DNA from: Diphasiastrum complanatum
Taxonomy: Eukaryota > Streptophyta > Lycopodiopsida > Lycopodiales > Lycopodiaceae
Length of the DNA stretch: 64,000 bases
Direction of reading: 5' to 3'
Assembly: GCA_029204225.1 (NCBI GenBank)
Contig: CM055092.1
Span: 76,873,950-76,937,949 of the forward strand
Shown here in pieces: positions 24,172 through 41,060 of the stretch. The stretch's first letter is position 1. Each line of letters begins with the position of its first letter. A program made the position numbers and the translations under genes. Below the pieces are notes generated by a model that saw only the letters and a program-made list of their open reading frames with translations, did no database searches and was not told the DNA's origin.

Positions 24172-24853
24172 TGTAAAAATTACAGCAAATAAGGATCCTA
24201 AAACACTTGAAATGATGAGGGAAACAATAGATTATGATTTCATAAGATTAGCACAAGTTGAACCATCAAAATCCATCAAAAATCTATGCTTGAACCTCAC
24301 TAAATGGACCAAATCCTTGAAGAAGGCTTCACACGTGTGAAAGTACGGCCTCCCACAGTCTGAGTACTGTACACCAGACCTACATTCAATCCTATAATCA
24401 TTAGTAATCACAAGTACTCAAACAATTATGAACATAGAGAGCAATTGCACCATTATGAGAGAAAAAACATGAAATTGCTTGATTGATTTTGGTGAGATAT
24501 CATCACCTATATATACATGATCCATCACGATTTTGGGCAGGTATGAGTAGCCCTAAACCTATCCCTAATGCTAATTTTGGTGGATCTTTCATCCCTACCA
24601 AGTTAGGGCTGGAATCTTGGAGATCCCTCAACAATGCAAAAATTACCAAAAATAGCTCCTATTTTTTCTCCCTTGTATCTAAGCATAATTTGGACTCATT
24701 CCAAAGGTTCTAACACTTAGGTCTACTTGAGAGCATCCTTATGAATGGAATACTATGCTATTTGGCACGTGTGACAAGCCACATCATGACCATCTAACTA
24801 TTTACAAGTCATATGACCAAAACTAGTCAAGCTAGAATTGTGAATTTTTAACA
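24172..24853 (-). repeat. Copia-E 3' LTR
   Basis: Starts TGTTAAAAATTC and ends ATTTTTACA on the minus strand; nearly identical to 29565-30246. Confidence 0.95.
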
Positions 24854-24867
24854 CTCCTCCTCACTAT

Positions 24868-25386
24868 CTAGCTTGGTTCAATCATTGCTTTACTAATCAC
24901 TCCAAGTGATGATCTGAACTTCATAAAAGGTGTCTTTTGAAGTGGTTTAGTAAGTAGATCAGCTACACATTCATTGCTTGGAACATGCTCCAAAGCAATC
25001 TCCTTGGCTTGCACCATTTCTCTCACAAAGTGATGGCATATCTCAATGTGCTTAGATCTTGCATGGAAGATTGGGTTAGATGCAAGGTGTTGGGCTGATA
25101 TATTGTCATTGTAGATGATTGGTGCCTCCTCTGAATCCATGATCTTTAGCTCCACCAATAATCTCTTGATCCAAAGTACCTCCTTTGTAGTGGTTGTCAA
25201 AGCTTTGTACTCGGCCTCGGTTGAAGATAGAGATATAGTTTCTTGCTTTTTTGAAAGCCATGAAACCACACCTTCTCCTATGAAAGTTGAATAGGCACTT
25301 GTTGATTTCCTATCTCTCTTGTCCCCTGCAAAATCTGAATCACTAAATGCATGAAGGTTAATCACATCTCCTCTATATAGAACCAA
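24868..25386 (-). pseudogene. Copia-E RNase H
   Basis: 172 residues with the RNase H landmarks Ser-Asp-Ser-Asp-Phe-Ala-Gly-Asp (about 25335), Ser-Ser-Thr-Glu-Ala-Glu-Tyr (about 25220), Ser-Ala-Gln-His-Leu-Ala (about 25090), His-Ala-Arg-Ser-Lys-His and Asp-Leu-Leu-Thr-Lys-Pro-Leu (about 24945). It follows RT after a frame change at about 25375-25386; in an intact Copia both would be one polyprotein. It stops 15 bp before the 3' LTR region. Confidence 0.88.
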
Positions 25387-26032
25387 AATCCAATGTACCC
25401 GAGATGTATCTTAGAATCCTCTTAGCCTTTTTCCAATGGATACTCAATGGCTTTTGCATGGATTGGCTCAACCTACATATAATAAAGCTAAGATCTGGTC
25501 TAGTTATAGTGATCCACATTAAGGAGCCTATAAGTTGCCTAAACAAAGTGATGTCCATGAAGGATCTTTCATCATCTTCATTTGGCACTTTTACATCTTG
25601 CTCCATTGGTGTGTCAACACTTTTGCATACTTCCATCTTAAACTTCTTCAAAAGACTTTGAGCATAGTTTACTTGACTTATAAAGATAAAATCAGACCCT
25701 CTAAGTACTTCTATGCCTAAGATGAAGTGAAGACACCCTAGATCTACCATCTTGAACTCTAAGGATAGATCTATCTTGATTTTTTCAATACCATCAACAC
25801 TATTTCCACTAATGATGATGTCATCTACATAAATGAGTAAAAGTACAATACCAACATCATCAAACTTAATGTAAAGAGTGGGATCATATTCACTTTGAAC
25901 AAAAGAAAGTGAAATAAGATAGCAATGTAGTCTTGAATTCCAAGATCTCGAGGCTTGCTTCAAGCCATAGTTGCTTCTTTGGAGATGGCATACTTTGTTC
26001 TCCATACCATGCTTGATGAACATAGAATCCAT
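25373..26032 (-). pseudogene. Copia-E reverse transcriptase, C-terminal two thirds
   Basis: Contains Tyr-Gly-Leu-Lys-Gln-Ala (about 25950), the active-site Tyr-Val-Asp-Asp-Ile-Ile (about 25825) and Arg-Pro-Asp-Leu-Ser (about 25490). The upstream ORF ends just after Ser-His-Phe-Gly-Trp and this one resumes near the Leu-Gln-Arg-Ser-Asn-Tyr-Gly segment. The stretch that normally holds motif A (Gln-Met-Asp-Val) with its catalytic Asp, about 25-30 residues, is absent, so polymerase activity is lost. Confidence 0.88.
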
Positions 26033-28281
26033 CCAAAATGTGATGCAAGTGCAATGATTAGCCTTATTGTGACCATCTTGGCCACACGTGCAAAAGTTTC
26101 CTCATAGTCTATCCCTCTCTCTTGAGCATAACCTTTTGCAACTAATCTTGCTTTATGTTTGTTAACACTCCCATTTGCATTCAAGTTAAGCTTGAAGACC
26201 CACTTGCATCCTATTACATTCCTTTGAGGTCTCTCAACAAGCAACCAAGTTTCATTCTCATCATACTCATCCAACATAGCTTTATACCATTCTTTGGAGT
26301 TCAATGCATCTTCAACATTAGATGGTTCTTCAAAACTAGATAAAGCATAAGAAGTGGATGAGATACCCTCAACTTGTTGTCCTTTGCCTTGATATGTGAG
26401 CCTTGATGGCTCCACTTTTGCCCTTGAAGATCTCCTTGGTGTGATAGGTGGGTTTGGTGCTTGCTCCTCCATGAGCTCCTCCTCAAAACCAAGATCTTGC
26501 TCCTCGGCCATCTTCTTCTTGATTGTTGGAGCACTTGAGCCTTCTTCAAGCATATGCATATGATGTTCATCAAAGATGACATCCCTTGAAACAACAAATT
26601 TGTTTAAGGATGGGAGATAGACTTTGTAGCCCTTGCTTGAGCTTGCATATCCAAGCATGATCCCTCTTGTGGAAGATGGATCCTCCTTGGTTCTTGTTTC
26701 CAATGGCACATGCACATAACATATACACCCAAAAACTTTCAAGTGATTAAGATTGGGTTTCTTTCCATACAACATCTCATAAGGAGTTTTTTCTTCAATT
26801 GCTTTGCAAGACACCCTATTCATCAAGTAGTTTGCACATACAAGAGACTCACCCCAAAAGGATTTGGGCAAACAAGCATCTAATCTTAAAGCCTTAGAAC
26901 ATTCACATAATGTTCTATTCCTTCTTTCAGCAACTCCATTTTGTTGAGGAGTGTAAGGACAAGAAGTCTCTTTCTTGATCCCTTCCTCCTCACAAAAGGC
27001 CTTGAACTCATTGGAGATGAATTCTCCACCATTGTCACTTCTAAGAATCTTGATGCTATGATTATGATGCTTTTCCACAAAAAACTTGAACTTTACAAAA
27101 GTATCAAATACTTGAGACTTGAAGGAAAGTAAGAACACCCAACAATATCTTGAGTAGTCATCAATGAAGGTTAAAAACATGGATGAACCTCCATTAGATT
27201 TGGTGCTAGCAATGTGCACATCCGAGTGTATGAGTTCAAGAGGATGAGATGACTTTGTGATGGAGTTAGGAAACACCTTCTTATGTGCCTTGGATAAGGC
27301 ACAAGCTTCACAAACCTTGTCTTCCTTCCCAATAGACCTTGGTAGGCCTAAAGCATACTCCTCCTTGATCATAGCCTCCATGGAACCCGAGTTGACATGT
27401 CCAAGTCTTTTGTGCCATAAAGTAAAAGTAGATATCTTGCTCTTCTCGGCCAACATGACAACATTAGTATCCACAAATGCATCCAACTTATAAAGTTTGC
27501 CAAGTCTAGTGCCCTTAGCCACTATCTTACCCTTCTTCTTGATGAAACATTCATTTGAAGCAAAGTCAACATTGAAACCATTGTCTACCATTTGGCCAAC
27601 ACTTAGTAGATTCTTTGTTATTGTAGGAATGTACAAAACACCTTCTATGTTGATCTTTTTGGAAGATCCTAAGCAAAGGGGAATTCTACCAACTCCTTCA
27701 ATCTTACAAGCTTCATCATTTGCTGTATAGATAGACTTTATAGGTCCATCATAAGATAAGAGAGAAGAGAAAAACTCCCTCTTACTAGTCATGTGTGAAC
27801 TAGCACCCGAGTCAATCCACCAAGGATCTTCTCCTTTGAAGCTTGTTGAAGAAAATATGGACATCATGAGAGAGTCCTCATGTGAACTCTCCTCCTCCTC
27901 CTCTTTGCTCATGTTGGCTTGGCTTTGATCTTGCTTCCTCTTGAAGCATTCCGAGGCATAATGCCCCATCTTGCTACAATAGTAGCACTTCACCTTTGAT
28001 TTGTCCTTCTTGACTTTGGTGGTTGATGGAGATGCCTTTGAGGGTCCTTCTTGATCCTCAAGCTTTGTAGACTTCTTGAATGTTGATACTTTGCCTTTGG
28101 ACTTGCCTTTGCCTTTGGTGAAAGAGAGCTTGGTCATCTCCACCTTGGATGGAAAGCCTATCCATCCTCTCTTGCATTTGGCTCCTTCTTGATTCCTCGG
28201 CCATGAGTGTGCCTTGGAGTTCTTCAAGTATGGGTAGCTTACCCATAATTGCATATCCCTGAACCAAATTGTCAAATTCAA
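25960..28281 (-). pseudogene. Copia-E gag knuckle, protease, integrase, RT start
   Basis: A single open frame of 773 residues. Zinc knuckle CYYCSKMGHYASEC (about 27990-27945), protease Asp-Ser-Gly-Ala (about 27815), pre-integrase His-Lys-Arg-Leu-Gly-His (about 27405), integrase core with Ser-Asp-Val-His (about 27215), Arg-Ser-Asn-Asn-type Arg-Ser-Asp-Asn-Gly-Gly-Glu (about 27045) and Asn-Gly-Val-Ala-Glu-Arg (about 26945), then Lys-Glu-Trp-Tyr-Lys-Ala-Met (about 26295) opening RT. It overlaps the gag ORF by about 220 bp in another frame. The first 40 residues are out of the gag frame; a one-base change near 28140 explains this better than programmed frameshifting. Confidence 0.9.
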
Positions 28282-28753
28282 AGCTTAATCCATTCAATAT
28301 GAGTTGAACAAGCTCTTCATCCTTGATAGGATCACCTATAAAGGCTAGCTCTTTGTTCAATTCCTTTACTCTTAGGACAAAAGTATGTGCACTCTCTCCT
28401 TTCTTTTGATAGCTTCTATAGATTTGATTCTTCAAAGCTAACATTCTAGTTTGGTTCTTGGATTCATAGACCTTTTGCAAAGTCTCCCAAGCATCTTGAG
28501 CTGAAGTGCAATCTCCTACCTCTCTTAAGAGTTCATTTGCAACATTCATTTTTATGCAATGTAGTGCAACATTGCACCTCTTGATGTATTTGGCTTTTTC
28601 TTGAGGACGAATAGGTTCACCCTCCTTACCATTTACAATTTCCATCAGATCTTGCATGATCATGATATATTCCATTCTAACTTTCCATATGGAATAGTTA
28701 GTTTTGTTGAGCCTTTCATTAGTATCCAAAAGATATGCATTTATAGATGCCAT
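28058..28753 (-). pseudogene. Copia-E gag
   Basis: 231 residues from Met 28753. It starts with Leu-Asn-Lys-Thr-Asn-Tyr-Ser-Ile-Trp-Lys and contains Ala-Trp-Glu-Thr-Leu-Gln-Lys-Val-Tyr-Glu, Phe-Val-Leu-Arg-Val-Lys and Leu-Ile-Leu-Asn-Gly-Leu (UBN2-type gag). The frame is lost before the zinc knuckle near 28140. Close in sequence to the gag of Copia A and Copia G. Confidence 0.9.
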
Positions 28754-29552
28754 CTAGTCTCCTAATCAAGGACTTGACACAAATGAAGGTTACTTCTATT
28801 GATTTGATTGAAGGTCTATCTTATCCCACTTCTTAGGGACCTGAAAACATCAGTAATAGACTTCCTATTAAGATCTAAGAATGATCTCTAACAAAATCAA
28901 ATCATAGAATACTAGAAACAATGCACTTGCTTGATTGAAGTAGACAATACTAGTAGAATTGCCCCTCTTTCTATAAAGAACATTAAAGCTTCCAAATGAT
29001 CTGATCAAGAGTGAATTTCAGCAACCTAATATACTTCCAAAATCACTTGTGAAGAAGCTAAATGGAACTTAATGAGGATGCAACACAATCTACTATCCAA
29101 TCACAAGCAAAAAATGATCAAAATTGATGAAAAATTGATCTAATTTGGTGCATAAGTCAAGCAATGGTTGGACTGAACCTAAATCACTTTAGGAGGTGCC
29201 TACTACACCTTAGAACAGCCTTTAAGAGTCCCCAAAACTCTGATCTTCCCTTTCCTTGAATGCTATAAAGCCTCCTCTATGAAATCACCTCCAAAACTCG
29301 CTTAGAAATCAATGCTTGGAGCAAGCAAAACTTGCTATCTTGGTAATGTGAATTGAATTCAACTTTGCCTATGGTTTTAGACACCTAAACACCTGCAAAT
29401 GAAGTCACACAACACCAATCTCCAATGTATTTGACTCACTTTGAGTTCTAGAATCAATACTAGATGCTAAGATCCAATCTACACAAGATTTAGATCAAAA
29501 ATTGTGATCAAATTGAATGAAAACCAAGGATTTAGCTCATTTCAACCTTTAG
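28754..29552 (-). other. Copia-E untranslated leader
   Basis: Non-coding DNA between the primer site and gag; no ORF or repeat visible. Confidence 0.8.
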
Positions 29553-29564
29553 ACTCTGATACCA
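29552..29564 (-). other. primer-binding site of Copia E
   Basis: TGGTATCAGAGTC on the minus strand directly follows the 5' LTR; it matches the initiator Met-tRNA 3' end. Confidence 0.92.
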
Positions 29565-30246
29565 TGTAAAAATTACAGCAAATAAGGATCCTAAAACACT
29601 TGAAATGATGAGGGAAACAATAGATTATGATTTCATAAGATTAGCACAAGTTGAACCATCAAAATCCATCAAAAATCTATGCTTGAACCTCACTAAATGG
29701 CCCAAATCCTTGAAGAAGGCTTCACACGTGTGAAAGTACGGAATCCCACAGTCTGAGTACTGTACACCAGACCTACATTCAATCCTATAATCATTAGTAA
29801 TCACAAGTACTCAAACAATTATGAACATAGAGAGCAATTGCACCATTATGAGAGAAAAAACATGAAATTGCTTGATTGATTTTGGTGAGATATCATCACC
29901 TATATATACATAATCCATCACGATTTTGGGCAGGTATGAGTAGCCCTAAACCTATCCCTAATGCTAATTTTGGTGGATCTTTCATCCCTACCAAGTTAGG
30001 GTTGGAATCTTGGAGATCCCTCAACAATGCAAAAATTACCAAAAATAGCTCCTATTTTTTCTCCCTTGTATCTAAGCATAATTTGGACTCATTCCAAAGG
30101 TTCTAACACTTAGGTCTACTTGAGAGCATCCTTATCAATGGAATCCTATGCTATTTGGCACGTGTGACAAGCCACATCATGACCATCTAACTATTTACAA
30201 GTCATATGACCAAAACTAGTCAAGCTAGAATTGTGAATTTTTAACA
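29565..30246 (-). repeat. Copia-E 5' LTR
   Basis: Same length as the 3' LTR (682 bp); bounded by TTTCC at 30247-30251. Confidence 0.95.
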
Positions 30247-30251
30247 TTTCC

Positions 30252-35040
<4,789 letters not shown>

Positions 35041-35044
35041 AAAT

Positions 35045-35760
35045 TAGGTATTGTAAGAACATATTGTCTACATATACAACAAATGGTACATCATCTACGT
35101 AATGGTGTCATTTCTTCAAAGCACAAGCAATGGCTAGTAGTTCATTCTATGTCTAACATAGTGTGCTTTTCAAGATCTTAACTTTTGAAATGCATACTCT
35201 ATCACGCCATTGATGTACAATGGCTCCTACTCCAATCGAAAAAGCATTAGTCTCAAAGATGGAACTAGCAATAAAGTCGGAGAGACAAAGAACTGGAATA
35301 GTGGTAGACAAATGCTTAAGATAATCAAAGGTAGATTGGCATTCTAAAGACCATGAGAAAGGGCCCAAGAATATGCAAACATCATGGACATCACTAGGTG
35401 GAGTTTAAGACCCGATTGACTCAACTTTATGTGCCTAAACAAGCTATGTTTATAAACCAAACTTCCCTCTAAATTCTATCTCAAAACCACAAATGAGCAT
35501 TTGAAGTAGTTCACAAAAAGGCGATGATATTAAATGGACAATATGAGAGGGTGGTGTTGTAAGCAAGGATATCATCAAGATAGAACGAGACACAAATGCC
35601 AATCATTGTTGTGTGTGCAACTCTTGTTTAAGATTTAGTTGAGTATGAATGGATCTTTTAAAAATTGATTCTAAGTTAGTTTACTTCACTCGTGTTCAAT
35701 CATCGGTTCCTAGTTTGGTTATGCCTTTCGTAAGTCAATACTTGTTACCTTTACTATCTC
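35045..35760 (-). pseudogene. gypsy RT / RNase H relic
   Basis: The best segment (35153-35368) reads Pro-Phe-Ser-Trp-x-x-Glu-Cys-Gln-x-x-Phe-Asp-Tyr-Leu-Lys, then Pro-Val-Leu-x-Leu-x-Asp-Phe and a degraded Glu-Thr-Asn-Ala-Phe-Ser-Ile-Gly-Val-Gly-Ala-Ile RNase H start. A Glu-Leu-Leu-Ala-Ile-Ala-Cys-Ala-Leu-Lys segment follows near 35110. Multiple stops occur upstream. Typical Ty3/gypsy order, dead. Confidence 0.75.
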
Positions 35761-36044
35761 GCTAACCTTGGTCATGTAACTCTTATAAAAATTGATAGAC
35801 AATGTAAAATTTCTTTCCACCATGTGAGTGAAGGGCCAAGATGAGCTAAAATATGTTGACTTATACATTAATTACATATTCCTAGACTAACCTTAAGAGC
35901 ATAGGAAAATGCAAAAGTTATGCATTTCTCTCAAGTTATTAAGTCTATGGCATAAAAGCTTTGTTTCAATTTTGGTTTGAACAATTGTTGTGTCAATATT
36001 TGGTGGGACTATTGAGCTACCAATGAAGGTGGCAATGTTGCCTG

Positions 36045-36480
36045 ATCCCTAAAGAAACTGAAGGTTTCTAATATCAAAGCTTTTGTATCTCGTGCTCCAC
36101 CTGCAGAAATACACGTAAAGTCCCAATAAGCTTTAACCACCACCGCACCACCAGAGGCACCGCATACCGTCAGGATACCACTAAGGCTCCGCAGGAGTTT
36201 CATATTTGGCCTATCTACGCTAACTCGCGAAAGACTTCACGCTCAACATGCGACTGAAGCTCATGACGCGAAGGACCGCTAAGGCTTCAGCTGCTAACAA
36301 TATACGACTGTCGTAGCACCGCATCATCACGCTTGCGGGGCGTGAACGGACAGTGCAAGCACCAGTATGCAAAAGGAAGCAGAGAGGATAGCAACGAGCA
36401 ACAAGAAGCAGTTAAAATAAGCTAGTACTTTCTTTCAATTACTGATGATTAGATTGATCACCTCTCCATCCTTCATATAA
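36045..36480 (+). repeat. Copia-H family 3' segment (second copy)
   Basis: Matches 50922-51390 over about 430 bp, from the end of the pol reading frame (Lys-Lys-Leu-Lys-Val-Ser-Asn) through non-coding DNA to a TATA-like CATATAAATAAG at 36474. It is probably the end of pol plus U3 of an LTR. Confidence 0.75.
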
Positions 36481-36558
36481 ATAAGAGAAAACATACATGC
36501 ATATTGCAAAAGAGGGTGTGCGCTAGTAAGCCAGACTTGCCATTCGTGAGAGAGAGAG

Positions 36559-36608
36559 GCTCTCTTGCATAGGCTCTCTTGCAATATGCAAGAGAGCCTG
36601 CAAGAGAG
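36559..36608. other. near-perfect 50-bp palindrome downstream of a TATA-like box
   Basis: AGGCTCTCTTGCA (36571-36583) and TGCAAGAGAGCCT (36587-36599) are perfect complements with a 3-nt loop. CTCTCTTGC (about 36561-36569) and GCAAGAGAG (36600-36608) extend the stem after a 2-nt gap. It lies about 90 nt downstream of TATAAATA at 36475. Confidence 0.85.
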
Positions 36609-36789
36609 GAACGTGTTGTTTGGGATCCGGACATCGCTCAAAGGTTTTTAATGTAAGACTTATTGATAATGTAAATGATTTACGTAATATGCCCGACGTG
36701 TGCAATCTGTGAATGATGTGGTGCTTGCTTACAGTAGTTACATATTCAGCTCTTTTTCCAGTTGTTAAATATTGTTAAATGTGAGAGAT

Positions 36790-37085
36790 TTCAACTAGTT
36801 TAGTCCAATGTGCTACATTTGTTTATATGGCAATTGAGGCAAATTTCATATTAGACTTACAGTTTAACTTTTCAAAGTTATACTAGTCTAAAAGCATTTG
36901 AATAAACACTTTTGAAAATTGTGGGAAACTATAGAACACGAGTTTTAGAGATTCAAGTTTGAATTAGAATCTAGTCCTCATTAATGCTAGGTTTTTCATT
37001 ATGCAGGGAAACCAAAGTTGAATTTACGTTTGGACCTGTTATAAAAGGATGTAACTCATGGGAAGAAGAGTCTTTTCTCTCCCTC
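36790..37085 (+). repeat. Copia LTR fragment (4178 family)
   Basis: TGTGAGAGATTTCAACTAG ... CTGTTATAAAAGGATGTAACTC matches the first half of the LTR at 4178-4510, including its TATA box. It ends near 37090. Confidence 0.8.
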
Positions 37086-37495
37086 TTATCTCATTCTGTT
37101 GGTAGATTCTCTACCAATATCAAGGTTAACCAACTGCCAGGTGATCTAAGGTTTTTTGTTGTTCTTAAAAGTAACTAGACTTGTAACTTAATGACCCAAC
37201 CATGGCATCTTGTTATGTAAGACCATGAGTTGAGGACAAATTAGTTAGTTACTTGAGAGATATTCGAATGTGACATGTTAGTGGGGAGTTGAGAAAACCA
37301 CATTCAGTTATACTTTATTGTTGAAAGCGACATCCAAGAAACTAAATGGTGGGCAGAAAAGCCAGAAAGCAGATAGAAAAGAAAAATTGACGAAGAGAAG
37401 AGCACCTTTGTTGTTGATAGTGGAGGACGAGAGAGAGGTCATGAAGGATTGAGAAGTGTGGAGAGAGTATAGAGTTGGAGATTTGTCATATCGGA

Positions 37496-37874
37496 CCATT
37501 AGAGGAGTTCTAAATCCAAAAAAGACCCTTTTTAAAGATTCTTTTTATATTTTTTCTCAATTTTTTCTTACACATGGACCAATCAAAACACTCCAATTTG
37601 AAATCTACGTAACGTAACTTTTGAGTCTATATTTTGATTCCACACTAAAAATGGCATAACTTTTTAGTGGTAAGTCCAAATTTAGCAGAGTTTGGTGCAT
37701 TGAAAAGCGCTCAACAAGGGCTTTCCAATGATATGTTAGATGACATACTTCTGAGTTATGATTAAAAAGTTATGGCAAGTCAAAAGTATTAGTGTTATAA
37801 TATTTTAATAATATAAACTACATCTTGCACGAATTCTTAAAGGGTCTTTTTGGAGCTCAAAACTCCTCTAATGG
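37496..37874. mobile_element. MITE-like element with terminal inverted repeats
   Basis: CCATTAGAGGAGTT...AAAAAGACCCTTT at the left end (37496-37535) is the inverse of the right end (37838-37874), about 38 bp with a few mismatches. The interior (379 bp total) has no ORF but a second inverted pair around GGCATAACTTTTTA (37653) and TAAAAAGTTATGGC (about 37764). The target duplication is unclear (ATCG occurs near both ends). Confidence 0.72.
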
Positions 37875-38690
37875 ATCGAGAGAAGGATAGCCGATTGGTT
37901 GCATTGTTGATCAAACTAAGGTTGAGCAGAGTTGATGTTATGATGTGTATTGTTGCATAGAATTGTAAGAATTATTGTCATTGGAATGAGAACCTTTGGA
38001 ATATTTCTTATTAGATCCATGCACCATTTGTTGTTCATATTTGTGATGAGTGTTTGTGAAGTTCCTAGAATAATCAAGAAGCATTGCAGATGAGAATTGG
38101 TGAGTTGTATGAATTTAAGATTGTAGTACTAAAACTGTAGATCCGCTACTTGCAATTGTAGTAATACGTAGATCAATGTCAAGCAAGTAGAACTTATCTG
38201 AGTTACTTGTGATGATAGGCCAAAGATACAAAGCTGGATGCTTAGAATGAGTAATGAATTATGATTACCATGTTCCATGTTTTATGGAGATGCAGATGAA
38301 GTGAGGAGTATTAGGATTAGTTATTCTTTCAGTTGGATCAATTTGGAAATAAGCAGAAGCTTGTGAGTGAATGGAGCATTCGGTTATTCCAAAATTTTGA
38401 TTAACCGATGTGTAACGATTACAACTCTGTATTCGACAGTTGGCAAGATAAAAAATACGAGTGTATTTCTACCAACATTTGGCATTGTTGCCGACTTGCT
38501 TCTGTTTACATCATCACATTTCTTTTTTCTTTCCATTCCAATCATTTTTTTGTCTATGTAGCACATTTTTTTTCTCAAGTAACCGACTACTTTCACGACC
38601 CACTAGTTTCTCGCTCCACCTTTCACGACCCACATTATCTGACTCTGTCATCCAATATGAGCTCACTGGGATTTAGTCAATAACTTAGGA
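37875..38690. other. no recognisable gene
   Basis: Only short, unpaired ORFs on both strands near 38367-38683; no domain seen. Confidence 0.4.
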
Positions 38691-41060
38691 TATTTCTCCT
38701 TCAAAAAATATTCTATATCAAGAATCTTCTATATTCTATGCACACAATTCTCATAGATGAATCTAGATGACTCACTAATCATGTGTCTTATAAGCAATAT
38801 AGATCCAAATAAACAATTCCTGGTGAATTGTCTTCACATCGCTTATTTATCCAATTAACCTCTAATCAAGAGTAATCCAATTACTCAAGTCAATTGTAAA
38901 TGATTCAAAAATCTTAAATGTCTAGGAGCATATCTCAATTATACATGTATAACACCACATTTAGATCTTCTTCTAAACCATAAATAAGTTAATGAATTAT
39001 CCTTTCCACAAAAAGAGACATTAACCTACAAGTAACTGTTCCTCACATTACTTATTCATATGTCTATGCATTTTGACTAGTTTAAGTATACGATATAAAC
39101 TCAGTACTTAGGAAATACACAATAGATCCACAAGATTAAGATGTACATAAGCAACTTATCCAACTATGTTCCTATACATAAACACAAGCTATAAACTGAC
39201 AGATATCCATAATCTGCATATGTTACTCACATAACTCATTGAGAATCTTGCAACTTAGCTACAAAAGAACTCTATTTCTCATGAGTAAATAACATATCTT
39301 GAAAATATTTGAAGTGAATAACTCCACATCACAAGTTTTCCAACCATCTAACTCTTACTAATAAAATTCCCTCAATCAATTAGTCTACATCAGATCTTAG
39401 CATAAAAACCAAAATTAGGCTAACTTATATAGATATCTTTGGACATAGAGTTAAGATTAAAGCCACTGATCCAATCCATAACCAAATGATACTTGGTAAC
39501 AATCAGTGAACCTTAATTTAATCTTTACCACTACTTCTCATATTAATGAATATCTACAACTTAACATCCCCAAATCTAGTTTCAGATTATTCAAAATAAT
39601 CACTTAGAGAGTCCCTCTATTTCAAATTGGACAGTTCTACCTTTGCACACATATATGGTTTTTTTCCAAAATCAATGCAATTGGTTGATTCCTCGAAAGA
39701 CTTATTCCTATCTTTTCTTCTCCCCCTTTTAAAAAGAAATTCCATAATTTCAATTGAAAAATTCTTAGGAGACAACGTATAAGATATCAAAGATTCAAAA
39801 AAGTCAGTAATGAGTATCCAATACTATTACAAACTAGACTTTTTTTCTCAGAATCATGGAATATCTTATCCCGAATGATAGAAATGTTACCTCTCAATAA
39901 TCAACTATCAAATAGAGACTAACATTAGGGTTCAAGAAACCTAAATTCTGAGCCATATTCAAAAATCTTATATGGGAGTAAATTTCATATAACTATAACA
40001 ATCTTTCAGAACAAAGTTATACACTGGAAAAAATTATATGAATCTTAATCCAATTGTCATGTATTAAGAAAGTTCCTAAAGAGTAGAGGTCTAATACAAT
40101 AGAGAAGTAGCTTTAAGGGCTTCCATATTTTGGAATTGATGAGATACCATTCAGGGATCGATCTATATCTCATAATTCCCAAAATACCCTAAACAAAAAC
40201 CAATGAAATCTATTAGTATTACCATTACAACAATCACTAACCATCGGTCTACATATCATTCTACCCAAGAAATCCCCTTTGGAATCACTGATGTCCCATA
40301 CCACCAGCTTATCCTCCAAGAATCCTCTGCATCTAGATCTGTTTTGCCCAAAAAGTCAAAAAGACTATTTGGCTATCCTATATCCAAATATAGGATCAAA
40401 TTCACAACCAATTCCAGGAGATACTTCTAACCATTGAAATCCATCATGCCCCTTAAGTGATACTCAAAGAATAGCACACGAGACGAAATGTATCATTCAA
40501 GTACAGTTGAAATGTTGCAAGTGTATTCTCTAATCCAAAAGGAACATGGATCTCAACAAAATCAAATATCATATTGTCCTAGATATCCAATATCTATTCT
40601 AGATCGATAAAAAGAACTTAATTATTTTAACAAGTTAGAACTCTCTTGGTTGTTACAGTAATTATAGAGAAATACTCTATAATAGAAAAGAATCCAAATT
40701 ACTAGATATCTGTATGGAACACATTCCATTTGCTTTACTTTGCAAGATTCAAATCTAATTGCAAAACAAAAATGGTTTCATAAATGGATTATCATTCTAG
40801 CCACTACTTTTCCCTTAGAATCATCGAATTCTCGAAATTCTTAATTACACTGGGGAAAAGAAATCCAAATTCCTAGAGGCAGTCTTCTTAAATCATTCCC
40901 AATTTTATTCTCACTTACAATTAATTACTTCATGAATTGAATGTAAATAAAATAACTGGATCACTAAGACCACCAGTTACTACATCTCAGACTTCCACTC
41001 TTTCCCCCCTTCCAAAAAATGGTTTAGGTTAAAAAAAAAAAAAAAAAACCCAAATTTGTA
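38691..41060 (-). pseudogene. heavily decayed gypsy element
   Basis: AT-rich DNA with no long frame. On the minus strand around 40560-40480 one can read Val-Pro-Phe-Gly-Leu-x-Asn-x-x-Ala-Thr-Phe-Gln, the gypsy RT box usually Met-Pro-Phe-Gly-Leu-x-Asn-Ala-Pro-Ala-Thr-Phe-Gln, followed by Leu-Asn-Asp-Thr-Phe. The limits are guessed. An A18 run is at 41031-41048. Confidence 0.45.

Larger units (their letters stand above)
24172..30246 (-). mobile_element. Copia element E, near-complete and young
   Basis: A 6075-bp element with two 682-bp LTRs (29565-30246 is 5', 24172-24853 is 3') that differ at only about seven positions by eye, and a perfect 5-bp duplication TTTCC. The Met-tRNA primer site (TGGTATCAGAGTC, minus strand, ending at 29564) and polypurine tract (GTGAGGAGGAG, 24854-24864) are intact. 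Coding capacity covers gag to RNase H but is broken by two frame changes and a deletion removing RT motif A. It is nested in the LTR of Copia D. Confidence 0.95.

Noticed and set aside
28058-28281. Programmed frameshift between gag and pol in Copia E
   Set aside because: Copia elements normally use one frame; the homologous gag of element A stays in frame to the zinc knuckle, so a simple indel near 28140 is more likely.
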